From: Clostridia bacterium
GTDB lineage: Bacteria; Bacillota; Clostridia; Oscillospirales; CAG-272
Length of the DNA stretch: 64,000 nt
Direction of reading: 5' to 3'
NCBI GenBank assembly: GCA_017403155.1
Contig: JAFQOP010000005.1
Coordinates: 1-64,000, forward strand
Part shown: piece by piece, positions 1 through 6,268 of the stretch
Layout: every line of letters starts with the position of its first letter
Position numbering within the stretch: position 1 is the first letter of the stretch
Made by a program: the position numbers and the translations under genes
Notes under the pieces: model-generated
What the model was told of the DNA's origin: nothing
Database searches by the model: none
What the model saw: only the letters and a program-made list of their open reading frames with translations

Positions 1-8
1 CCCCTGCC

Positions 9-234
9 AAAAAATTCGACAAGTTTCGACTTGTCGAATTTTTTATTCAAGCCGCAGGCTTGGTATGGAATCACGCGTAAGCGTGTATGGTATCGCCGTA
101 GGCGCATGGCATCACCGAAGGTGCATTTTCTGCGGCTTGATGATATACAACACTTCGTGTTGGTGATATACAATGCTTTGCATTGATTCCATACACGCCT
201 TCGGCGTGATTGGGACGCGATTTCGCGTCAAGTT
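9..234. repeat. Modular hairpin array, copy A
   Basis: The element opens with a 15-bp hairpin (arms 9-23 and 30-44, loop TTTCGA) that resembles a terminator. It continues as a string of mini-hairpins: 48-62, 73-84, 94-104 and 113-123 have loops GCA, GTAA, GTA and GAA; 148-162, 171-185, 194-208 and 214-229 have loops TTC, TTT, TTC and ATTT. Conserved linkers of the form TATGGAATC separate the left-half hairpins, and their complement GATTCCATA appears in the right half. A 10-bp inverted repeat (47-56 and 131-140) encloses the left half. A second copy lies at 1316-1533. I do not recognise the family; no transposase is adjacent. Confidence 0.8.
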
Positions 235-248
235 CTTTTTTGTATCGC

Positions 249-277
249 TTGACTTTTCAAATGGCAAAGTATATAAT
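249..277 (+). promoter_or_regulatory. Sigma-A promoter of isomerase-like gene
   Basis: TTGACT at 249-254 and TATAAT at 272-277 are separated by 17 bases. It sits directly downstream of hairpin array A and 45 bases before the chosen start at 323. Confidence 0.8.
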
Positions 278-322
278 ACAGGTGAGGCTTGTAATCAAGC
301 AGATTTTTCAAACGAGGGAACC

Positions 323-1177
323 ATGAGATTTGTAAATTACAGCGTTTTTTATCGCGACTTAAAAATACACGGCTTGGAGTATGCGGCACGTCATTCGCGC
401 GAGCTTGGCTTTGAGGCGGTTGAGTTTTTGGACATTGTTCCGTTTGGGGAGCTGTCACCGATCAATCGCTATTCTCCCGATGAGGTCAAGCGCGTTTTAA
501 GGGAATATCACCTTGAGGTTTCCTGCTTTTCGGTTGCGGTAAACTTGGATTGTGAGGAGCGTTGCGAACAGCTTTTACGCGCGGTTGACTATGCCGCAAG
601 CATCGCCTCCCCCCGCTTTCATCACACTGTGATGGAAAAAATGAGAAGGGAGGACATCCAAAAGCCCTATGAGGAGGTTTTTGAGACGGTTTATCCCTAT
701 GTGGCACGCGTTGCCGAGCACTGTCGGGCACGCGGGATAGAGTGCCTGTATGAGCCGCAAGGCTTTTACTTCAATGGGGTGGAAGGTCTTGGGCGGCTGT
801 TTGACCGTTTGAGCGCGCGTTTTTCCAACGTGGGAATTTGCGGTGACGTGGCAAATTCGCTGTTTGTGGATGTTTCGGCAGAGTCCATTTACAATGCCTT
901 TGCAAAAAAGATCAAGCACGTGCACATTAAGGACTACCGCATGACCGATCATCCCGATCCTGAAACCACACCGTACGTCAGCCGAGGAGGAACCTATTTG
1001 TATGATTGTCCGATCGGAGCGGGTGTTACCGATTTTCGGTACTGCTTTGAAACGCTCAAAGCGGCAGGATACAAGGGCGACGTGTCATTTGAGATTTTGG
1101 GAGACGACCGCACAATCTTGCAAGCGATGGATTATGTAAAAAAATTGATGAAAGAGGTATGGAAAAAAGCTTTGTAA
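323..1177 (+). CDS. Sugar phosphate isomerase/epimerase-like TIM barrel protein
   Basis: This 284-residue protein belongs to the xylose isomerase-like TIM barrel superfamily (AP_endonuc_2 type), whose members are metal-dependent isomerases and epimerases of sugars, sugar phosphates or inositols. The typical pattern is visible: an early GFEAVEF strand, a central YEPQGFYF segment with a metal-type Glu, GICGDVANS, the HVHIKDYR strand near residue 215, and a late VSFEILGD strand ending in a Glu. The ATG at 323 was chosen because GAGGGA precedes it and a promoter lies at 249-277; the frame stays open further upstream but runs through the hairpin array. Substrate unknown. A second member of the superfamily is at 41386-42177. 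Confidence 0.82.
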   Translation: MRFVNYSVFYRDLKIHGLEYAARHSRELGFEAVEFLDIVPFGELSPINRYSPDEVKRVLREYHLEVSCFSVAVNLDCEERCEQLLRAVDYAASIASPRFHHTVMEKMRREDIQKPYEEVFETVYPYVARVAEHCRARGIECLYEPQGFYFNGVEGLGRLFDRLSARFSNVGICGDVANSLFVDVSAESIYNAFAKKIKHVHIKDYRMTDHPDPETTPYVSRGGTYLYDCPIGAGVTDFRYCFETLKAAGYKGDVSFEILGDDRTILQAMDYVKKLMKEVWKKAL

Positions 1178-1315
1178 CAGTTCGTATCATTATACCGAAA
1201 AAGAGGATACATTTCCCGAATTGCTACAGCTGATAAAGCAGGAATTGAGGTTGTAATTTCGGACACCTTTTGTTCGTTTTTACCTCGTTTAGACACCTTT
1301 TTACTCGTTTAAGGC
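1178..1315. other. Intergenic stretch with possible gene remnant
   Basis: No complete gene is visible. One frame (about 1189-1255) reads as a protein-like C-terminus ending in PELLQLIKQELRL and then a stop, which may be the tail of a decayed gene. It has no start or ribosome binding site. Confidence 0.3.
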
Positions 1316-1533
1316 AAAAAAAATCCGACAGGTTTCGACTTGTCGGATTTTTTATTCAAGCCGCAGGCTTGGTATGGAATCTCACCGCAGGTGAGAATGG
1401 AATCGCCGTAGGCGCATGGCATCACCGAAGGTGCATTTTCTGCGGCTTGATTCCATACCGTCTTGCAACGGATTCCATACAATGCTTTGCATTGATTCCA
1501 TACACGCCTTTGGCGTGATTGGGACGCGTGAAG
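1316..1533. repeat. Modular hairpin array, copy B
   Basis: This copy has the same architecture as 9-234: a lead hairpin (1316-1353) and then mini-hairpins in conserved linkers. The linkers match copy A closely while several stems differ as units: ACGC/GCGT becomes TCACC/GGTGA, and CAACAC/GTGTTG becomes CCGT/ACGG. In the lead hairpin an A-T pair of copy A is replaced by a C-G pair, a compensatory change that keeps the stem. It ends about 23 bases before the ribosome binding site of the small gene at 1567. Confidence 0.8.
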
Positions 1534-1566
1534 CAAAAAAATACAGTGTGAAATTGGAGGTAGAAT

Positions 1567-1728
1567 ATGAGTGAAGAGAAAAAAGAAAAAACATCAAGTG
1601 AACTTTATTGTTTTGACGACGCAAATGACGAAACTTTAAACCAATGGTGCAAGCTATTGGGAATAGAAATTCCCTCGAAACCGCTGAAAATAGTTCTAAA
1701 AAAGAAAGACGACGATATAGAAGAATAA
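1567..1728 (+). CDS. Small acidic/lysine-rich hypothetical protein (53 aa)
   Basis: I do not recognise this protein. It is supported by a clean GGAGG (1556-1560) six bases before the ATG and by a hairpin with a T-run just after the stop. The product is highly charged, with KKEK near the N-terminus and KKKDDDIEE at the C-terminus, a central WCKLLGIEIP segment, two cysteines, and no signal peptide or membrane segment. It sits directly behind hairpin array B with no obvious promoter of its own in between, so transcription may pass through or start within the array. It could be a short regulator or a spurious ORF; the ribosome site makes a real gene more likely. Confidence 0.55.
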   Translation: MSEEKKEKTSSELYCFDDANDETLNQWCKLLGIEIPSKPLKIVLKKKDDDIEE

Positions 1729-1737
1729 GATAATACT

Positions 1738-1775
1738 AAAGCCCCCTGCGTTTCGGCGCGGAGTGCTTTTTTATT
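1738..1775 (+). terminator. Imperfect hairpin terminator
   Basis: AAAGC and GCTTTTTT arms flank a GC-rich imperfect stem around TTTCG, followed by a T-run. It follows the 53-residue gene. Confidence 0.5.
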
Positions 1776-1822
1776 TAGGTTAAATAGGTAAATTTTTGGC
1801 ACACTCCCATTTGTGTTTGGTA

Positions 1823-1851
1823 TTGACATGGCGTTTTTTTGATTGTATAAT
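1823..1851 (+). promoter_or_regulatory. Consensus sigma-A promoter of DMT transporter
   Basis: TTGACA (1823-1828), a 17-base spacer and TATAAT (1846-1851): both hexamers are perfect. The start codon at 1888 is 37 bases downstream. Confidence 0.88.
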
Positions 1852-1887
1852 GAGCTGTACTTTGCAAAGCAAGGAGTTTTTTAGGAT

Positions 1888-2850
1888 ATGACTGCACTCG
1901 CCTATATTTTTTCGGCGCTTAAATACGTTATATACGGCTCGTCAATTTATTTCACAAGCACGCTTACCGCAACTACGGACGTGCTAGACGTGCTTTCGCT
2001 GCGATTTCTTTTGAGTTTTGCGGTGATTTGGCTGCTGAAGACCGTGCGCGTGCTCAAGATAAACGTTGGGGTTGCTGATATTTTCAAAAAAACAGAGCGC
2101 TCGCCGCATATTAAGACGTTGCTGCTCGCGGCGCTGTTTGAGCCTGTGCTGTATATGCTTTTTGAGACACTCGGTATATCAATGTCGAGCAATATTATGA
2201 CGGCTGTTATAATCTCTCTTATGCCAATTGTTTCAATAGTGACGGAGACGCTTATTCTCAAGGAGAGGACAACGCTGCTACAAAAAATTTTCCTTGCGCT
2301 TGGCGTTGTTGGAGTGATTTATATTGCTGTAAACACCAAGACGGGCGGCAACGGTGACTCGGTGCTTGGTATACTGTTCCTTATTCTGGCGGTGCTGTGC
2401 GGCTCGCTGTTTCTTGTGTTTTCAAGGAAATCGTCAAAGCACTTCAAGCCTCTTGAGGTAACGTATTTTTCCTGTATGATGGGAGCTGTTGCCTTCAATG
2501 CGGCAAACGTGGTGCGCCACCTTATAAGGGGAGATATACTCCACTACTTTGACCCATATCTCAACCCCGATAATATCACGGGATTTATATTCCTCGCAAT
2601 TATCTCGACGATTATCGCAACCTGCCTTGGCAACTTTGCGCTCGGCAAGATACAGCCTACAACGATGAGTGCTTTAAGCGGCATCTCAATGCTTACTACA
2701 ATCACCGTCGGCGTGACGGTAAACGGTGAGCACCTCTACTATTTCCATTATATAGGACTCACTCTCATATTTATCCGTATGATAGGCGTTAGCGTGATTG
2801 CGATACGCAAGGAAAGAAAAAAACTAAAAATCGGGGATATACCTAAATAA
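1888..2850 (+). CDS. EamA-like drug/metabolite transporter family protein
   Basis: This 320-residue integral membrane protein has about ten hydrophobic segments in two five-helix halves, the standard layout of the EamA/DMT superfamily of small-solute exporters. Visible features include the first-half SLRFLLSFAVIWLL and ISMSSNIMTAVIISLMPI segments and the equivalent second-half segment around QPTTMSALSGISMLTTI. The positively charged tail (RKERKKLKIG) is likely cytoplasmic. AAGGAG lies upstream, and the gene has its own perfect promoter and terminator, so it is monocistronic. The substrate cannot be told from sequence. Confidence 0.82.
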   Translation: MTALAYIFSALKYVIYGSSIYFTSTLTATTDVLDVLSLRFLLSFAVIWLLKTVRVLKINVGVADIFKKTERSPHIKTLLLAALFEPVLYMLFETLGISMSSNIMTAVIISLMPIVSIVTETLILKERTTLLQKIFLALGVVGVIYIAVNTKTGGNGDSVLGILFLILAVLCGSLFLVFSRKSSKHFKPLEVTYFSCMMGAVAFNAANVVRHLIRGDILHYFDPYLNPDNITGFIFLAIISTIIATCLGNFALGKIQPTTMSALSGISMLTTITVGVTVNGEHLYYFHYIGLTLIFIRMIGVSVIAIRKERKKLKIGDIPK

Positions 2851-2878
2851 AAAAACGAGCCACTTGGCTCGTTTTTTT
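2850..2878. terminator. Bidirectional terminator (DMT / XRE)
   Basis: A 12-bp stem (2850-2861 with 2866-2877, loop ACTT) has A and T tracts on both sides. It serves the transporter on plus and the XRE gene on minus; the XRE stop codon overlaps the T-run. A near-identical stem is at 3422-3449. Confidence 0.88.
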
Positions 2879-3116
2879 ATATTAACTCATCAAGTCTAAC
2901 GCCAAATATCTCAGCAAAAGCCTTGAGCTCGATGTCTGTGACAAATCTCTTACCGCACTCTATTCTCTGTATTGCATTTTTATCAACGTCAATACCAATA
3001 AGCTGCATTTTATCCGCAAGCGCGCGTTGCGACAGCTTGGTGGGATATGCCAGCCTTAGCCTTCGGATATTATCTCCGCACAAATTGTTTTTGCCGTCGT
3101 TCTTGTTCTTAAACAT
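2877..3116 (-). CDS. XRE-family helix-turn-helix regulator (79 aa)
   Basis: This is a small DNA-binding protein made of a single Cro/C1-type helix-turn-helix domain. After a basic N-terminus come DNIRRLRLAYPTKLSQRALADKMQLIG (helices 1-2), then NAIQRIECGKRFVTDIELKAFAEIFGVRLDEL, the usual recognition helix and tail. There is no effector domain, so it is probably an autorepressor or a phage-like switch. It diverges from the AbrB-type gene at 3234, and the shared intergenic region carries repeats of TGACATT. A TATAAT (3155-3160, minus) could be its -10, with a poor -35. Confidence 0.82.
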   Translation of the reverse strand: MFKNKNDGKNNLCGDNIRRLRLAYPTKLSQRALADKMQLIGIDVDKNAIQRIECGKRFVTDIELKAFAEIFGVRLDELI

Positions 3117-3130
3117 TTTATCCCTCTTTT

Positions 3131-3202
3131 TGACATTCAGTGATTGACATTTCTATTATATTGTGTTAAAATGCTTGTTGTGACATTCACAAGATGTCAT
3201 TC
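3131..3202. promoter_or_regulatory. Divergent promoter region with TGACAT operator repeats
   Basis: The AbrB-type gene has TTGACA (3144-3149), a 17-base spacer and TAAAAT (3167-3172). TGACATTC or TGACATTT occurs at 3131, 3145 and 3181. The 3181 copy forms an inverted repeat TGACAT-N7-ATGTCA (3181-3199) just downstream of the -10. This is the pattern expected for an operator of one or both flanking regulators. Confidence 0.65.
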
Positions 3203-3233
3203 GGGAATATAATATTATTTAAATAGGGGAAAA

Positions 3234-3422
3234 ATGAAGGATAAGGTTGGTGTAATAAAAGAAATTGATAAGCTTGGAAGAATTGTTATTCCCAAGGAGC
3301 TTAGAGACCGATATGGTTTTACTAATAGTGTTGAGGTTGTAGCTACCGAGGCTGGTATAATATTAAGAAGCCCCGAATACAAACTTGTAAAGATAAAAGC
3401 GAGTAGAAAAAGCGACGAATAA
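3234..3422 (+). CDS. AbrB/SpoVT-type DNA-binding protein (62 aa)
   Basis: The N-terminal swapped-hairpin AbrB fold is clear: VGVIKEIDKLGRIVIPKELRDRYGF followed by NSVEVVATEAGIILRSPE. The family binds DNA as dimers or tetramers and acts as transition-state regulators or antitoxins. At 62 residues it is only the DNA-binding domain. No toxin gene is adjacent, so a transcription-regulator role is more likely than an antitoxin role. It is divergent from the XRE gene and preceded by AGGGG. Confidence 0.85.
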   Translation: MKDKVGVIKEIDKLGRIVIPKELRDRYGFTNSVEVVATEAGIILRSPEYKLVKIKASRKSDE

Positions 3423-3449
3423 AAAAACGAGCCACATGGCTCGTTTTTT
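3422..3449. terminator. Bidirectional terminator (AbrB / MATE)
   Basis: A 12-bp stem (3422-3433 with 3438-3449, loop ACAT) has A/T tracts on both sides and serves the convergent AbrB-type and MATE genes. Confidence 0.88.
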
Positions 3450-4809
3450 ATTCATCCTTGGGGAGCTTTTTAAGAAAGATGAGCATCATCGGCAGGGAGA
3501 CGAGGGAGGAGACGGTATATGCTATCGGCTGGGACAGCTCGATACCGAGGACGCCGATGAAGCGCGGCAACACGGAGCAAAGGGGGATAAAGAGCATACC
3601 GCTTTGCAGGCAGGAGAGGATGAGGGCGGGGGTGCTCTTTCCTATGCTCTGGAATAGCATTGTTGCAACGACGGATATCGGGAAGAAGAGGAGCGCCACG
3701 CACTGAATGCGGAGGGCGGTGCCGCCGATGTCAACGACCTCTGTTTCACTTCTGAAAAGGGAGATTATCTCGGGGGAGAGAATGAAGCACACAACGGCAA
3801 TAGCTCCAATCAACACAGTGCCAAAGGCGAGGGTAAAATAGGAGCCGCGCTTGACGCGCGAGTACTTTTTTGCTCCGTAGTTGAATGCCGAGACCGGCTG
3901 GAAGCCCTGCCCTATTCCGAGTCCGACGCTGAATATCATGCTCGAGGTTCTGCCGACGTAGCCCATCGCGGCTATTGCCGCATCTCCGAAGGGCTTGGCG
4001 GCGGCATTGAGAACCATTGTGGATATGCTGTTTAGTCCCTGGCGGGCGAGGCTGGGCAAGCCCGTGACGATTACGTCGCGAACTGTTTTCAGCTCGCGCG
4101 CAAAGTAGTGCACGGATATGCGGCTCTCGGTTTTATGAAGGAGAAACATCGAAAGAAGTATGAAAAATGAGACAAGCTGGGATATTGCGGTGGCGATGCC
4201 TGCGCCCGCGATTCCGAGATTAAGATTGAAGATAAATATGGGGTCAAGAATGATGTTCAGGATTCCGCCTGTGGTGAGCCCTATCATAGCGAAGCTCGCC
4301 TTGCCCTCATAGCGGAGAATGTTGTTGAGCACGCAGCTCGAGCACATAAACGGTGCGGCAATAAGTATGTAGGTGCCATAATCCTTGGCATGCGGAAGTA
4401 TCGTTTCCGTGCTGCCCAGCAGGCGCATCAGGGGCGTGATAAATACAAGACCGAGAGAGGTTATCAGCGCACCGACGAGGAGGGCGTAGAAGAAGCTCGT
4501 CGATGCATATCTGCTCGCACTCTCCTTGTCTCGCATACCGAGCTTGCGGCTTATATGGCTGCCTGCACCGTGGCCAAACATAAAGCCAAATGCCTGGATA
4601 ATCGCCATAAGTCCGAAAACTATGCTGGTGGCGCCACCTGCGCTGAGGGACACCTGGCTGACGAAGAAGGAGTCTGCCATATTGTAAATATTGGTGATGA
4701 GCATACTCACCGTGGTGGGAATGCCGAGAGCGATAATCAGCCTGCCGACCGGGGTCTCGGTCATTCGCTTATACTGCACCTCGCTGCTTTCCTTTGCTTT
4801 TGCGTTCAT
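3448..4809 (-). CDS. MATE family efflux transporter
   Basis: This 453-residue protein has about twelve membrane segments in two homologous halves, typical in length for the MATE family of Na+- or H+-driven multidrug exporters. The N-terminal signature is clear (LIIALGIPTTVSMLITNIYNMADSFFVSQV), as is GIGQGFQPVSAFNYGAKKY in the second half. It lies 26 bases downstream of a GNAT acetyltransferase gene on the same strand and is probably co-transcribed with it from the promoter at 5365-5393. The coding 3' end overlaps the shared terminator. Substrate unknown. Confidence 0.9.
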   Translation of the reverse strand: MNAKAKESSEVQYKRMTETPVGRLIIALGIPTTVSMLITNIYNMADSFFVSQVSLSAGGATSIVFGLMAIIQAFGFMFGHGAGSHISRKLGMRDKESASRYASTSFFYALLVGALITSLGLVFITPLMRLLGSTETILPHAKDYGTYILIAAPFMCSSCVLNNILRYEGKASFAMIGLTTGGILNIILDPIFIFNLNLGIAGAGIATAISQLVSFFILLSMFLLHKTESRISVHYFARELKTVRDVIVTGLPSLARQGLNSISTMVLNAAAKPFGDAAIAAMGYVGRTSSMIFSVGLGIGQGFQPVSAFNYGAKKYSRVKRGSYFTLAFGTVLIGAIAVVCFILSPEIISLFRSETEVVDIGGTALRIQCVALLFFPISVVATMLFQSIGKSTPALILSCLQSGMLFIPLCSVLPRFIGVLGIELSQPIAYTVSSLVSLPMMLIFLKKLPKDE

Positions 4810-4835
4810 TTTCTTTGCCTTCTGTTTTTTAAAGT

Positions 4836-5327
4836 TTATGAGTTTTTCTGAAAGGCGAATCTCTCTTCTCCGTTTTCAAGATAGATTATTCCGCAACGGA
4901 CAAAGCCCGAGCGATAAAGTGCGCGCTGCATGGGTATGTTGTCCCTGTGAGTATCTATTTTCAGGTTTGGATGCATCTTAAAGCACTCGGAGAATACAAA
5001 GGATGCGACTCCCCTGCCCCGCGCCGAATCCGCAACGGCAATACGGTGGATTACTGCGTATTCTTCCCCGTCGAGCCATCTGCCCTCATGGATTTCGGTA
5101 TAGGTGGGGTCCTTCTCCCGCTTGAAATAGAAGACGGCAAGAATCTCTCCGTCCTCCTCAACGACGTAGGAGCCGCCTCGCTCAATATCCTCAAGCAGGG
5201 TTGCTCGGGAGGGACCGCCGACGAGCCACTGGGTGGGATTGCCCGCAGCACGCATAAAGGTGCGCGCGTCGGCATATATTTTTTCTGCCGCGTCAAGGTC
5301 AGCGGCGGTGGTGGGTCGTATTATCAT
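4836..5327 (-). CDS. GNAT family N-acetyltransferase
   Basis: This 163-residue single-domain protein carries the acetyl-CoA-binding motif A of the GNAT fold: HRIAVADSARGRGVASFVF, with R-G-R-G-V-A at about residues 103-108. It is preceded by the usual beta-strand pair (GGSYVVEEDGEILAVFYF) and followed by a region ending ALYRSGFVRCGIIY. The family moves an acetyl group to an amine of a small molecule or protein; the acceptor here is unknown. It is the first gene of a GNAT-MATE pair, which hints at handling of a small toxic compound, but that is inference. Confidence 0.85.
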   Translation of the reverse strand: MIIRPTTAADLDAAEKIYADARTFMRAAGNPTQWLVGGPSRATLLEDIERGGSYVVEEDGEILAVFYFKREKDPTYTEIHEGRWLDGEEYAVIHRIAVADSARGRGVASFVFSECFKMHPNLKIDTHRDNIPMQRALYRSGFVRCGIIYLENGEERFAFQKNS

Positions 5328-5364
5328 TTTGCAATTTGCCTATCTTTTAATCGTTATATAAATA

Positions 5365-5393
5365 ATTATATAATCACATCTAACAAAAGTCAA
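5365..5393 (-). promoter_or_regulatory. Promoter of GNAT-MATE operon
   Basis: On the minus strand TTGACT (5388-5393), a 17-base spacer and TATAAT (5365-5370). Confidence 0.8.
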
Positions 5394-5433
5394 GAAAGGC
5401 AAAAAATAATTTTAAAAATTTGGCAAAAAGGGG

Positions 5434-5462
5434 TTGACAAACCGAATTTGTTATTGTATAAT
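5434..5462 (+). promoter_or_regulatory. tRNA-Leu promoter
   Basis: TTGACA (5434-5439), a 17-base spacer and TATAAT (5457-5462), both perfect, 12 bases before the tRNA. Confidence 0.9.
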
Positions 5463-5474
5463 GGATAAGCCGTT

Positions 5475-5558
5475 GCGGGAGTGGCGGAATCGGCAGACGC
5501 GCACGTTTGAGGGGCGTGTATCTTCGATGTACGGGTTCAAGTCCCGTCTCCCGCACCA
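5475..5558 (+). tRNA. tRNA-Leu (anticodon GAG), CCA encoded
   Basis: The 84 bases include an encoded ACCA end. The acceptor stem is GCGGGAG (5475-5481) with CTCCCGC (5548-5554). The anticodon arm is CACGT-TTGAGGG-GCGTG, giving anticodon GAG (reads CUC and CUU). A long variable arm around ATCTTCGAT marks a class II tRNA, as expected for leucine. The T arm contains GGTTCAAGTCC. It has its own promoter and terminator and is monocistronic. Confidence 0.95.
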
Positions 5559-5597
5559 AAAAAGAAGAGCAGACCTAGTGTCTGCTCTTCTTTTTTT
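5558..5597 (+). terminator. tRNA-Leu terminator
   Basis: A roughly 17-bp perfect stem (5558-5574 with 5580-5596, loop CTAGT) ends in T7. An identical hairpin reappears at 8572-8612. Confidence 0.9.
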
Positions 5598-5945
5598 CCT
5601 TTGGTGCGGCGACGGAGACGAAGAACCCGTTCACGAGGCAGGCTTCAGCCCTGAAATAGAATTCGGCGCTTGCCGAGTGAGGGACGTTTGCCCCCGGCAA
5701 ACTCCATGCGCTCGCCTTTGTTTGTACTTCGCGAGCGCTGTTTAACGTCCCGTCTCCACGGTTTTCCTTTGGTGCGGCAGACGGAGACGAAGAACCCGTT
5801 CACGAGGCAGACTTCAGCATTAAGGTAGAACTCGGTGCTTGCCGAGTGAGGGACGTTTGCCCCCCTGCAAACTCCATGCGCTCGCCTTTGTTTGTACTTT
5901 GCGAGCGCTGTTTTACGTCCCGTCTCCACGGTTTTCCTTTGGTGC
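5598..5945. repeat. Tandem ~170-bp repeat (two full units plus a start)
   Basis: Unit 1 (5598-5765) and unit 2 (5766-5935) are near-identical direct repeats, each starting CCTTTGGTGCGG and ending CGTCTCCACGGTTTT. A third unit begins at 5936 and breaks off after about ten bases. Each unit contains GACGGAGAC near its start and CCGTCTCC near its end, an inverted pair. The frame that stays open through both units on minus is an artefact of the repetition. A partial further copy is at 8613-8684. Confidence 0.88.
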
Positions 5946-5991
5946 GGGAAGACGGGCACAAGCCCGTTTTCAATTTTATAAGTTATTTATA

Positions 5992-6020
5992 TTGATTTTT
6001 CTCCCAATATGTGATATACT
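5992..6020 (+). promoter_or_regulatory. Promoter of rod-like RNA
   Basis: TTGATT (5992-5997), a 17-base spacer and TATACT (6015-6020). The expected transcription start is about 6027, exactly where the closing helix of the RNA begins. Confidence 0.72.
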
Positions 6021-6026
6021 GATTGT

Positions 6027-6238
6027 GCCAAACCAACTGAATAATTCAAGCAAGGGCTATTTTTATCTTTATGGGATAGTTATACCCTTTTTCTGTCATA
6101 CTTATCATAGGTTTTGTAAAAAATGCAAATTCCTACTGAGTATGGCATGACTTTATAGTCCCTGCTTTTTTCAGTTGGTTTGGCGACTATCGGAGTTTGC
6201 GTTTTTTGTGCGGTTACTTCGGTAGCCGCACTTTTTTA
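6027..6238 (+). ncRNA. Structured rod-like non-coding RNA (6S RNA candidate)
   Basis: A 14-bp perfect helix (6027-6040 with 6171-6184) closes a region of about 158 bases. Inside it GCAAGGGCUAU near 6050 pairs with AUAGUCCCUGC near 6158 with one mismatch. Farther in, UGUCAUACUUA near 6094 pairs with the GAGUAUGGCA region near 6140, topped by CAUAGG/CCUA. The 5' side carries a large asymmetric unpaired stretch. This long rod with a central bubble, a promoter starting exactly at the closing helix and an independent TTCG-loop terminator fit a 6S RNA. The call rests on shape, not on a sequence match. Alternatives are another regulatory RNA or a leader of the lipoprotein gene 30 bases on. Confidence 0.5.
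6208..6237 (+). terminator. TTCG-loop terminator of the rod-like RNA
   Basis: A 10-bp stem (6208-6217 with 6222-6231) has a TTCG tetraloop and is followed by T6. It separates the RNA from the lipoprotein gene. Confidence 0.85.
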
Positions 6239-6268
6239 TTTCATTATTCATTTCAGGAGGAAAAAGGA

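Noticed and set aside
1178..1260. Pseudogene of a conserved protein
   Set aside because: The short protein-like frame could be a remnant, but it is too short to identify, so it is only noted as an intergenic observation.
9..1533. Possible CRISPR array in the hairpin-rich repeats
   Set aside because: Spacing and repeats superficially fit, but the conserved parts are linkers of about 10 bases and the variable parts are palindromic hairpins, unlike unique spacers. No cas gene is present.
5645..5959. 104-residue open frame on minus through the tandem repeat
   Set aside because: It exists only because the repeat unit keeps the frame open. There is no ribosome site and the two halves of the product are copies of each other.
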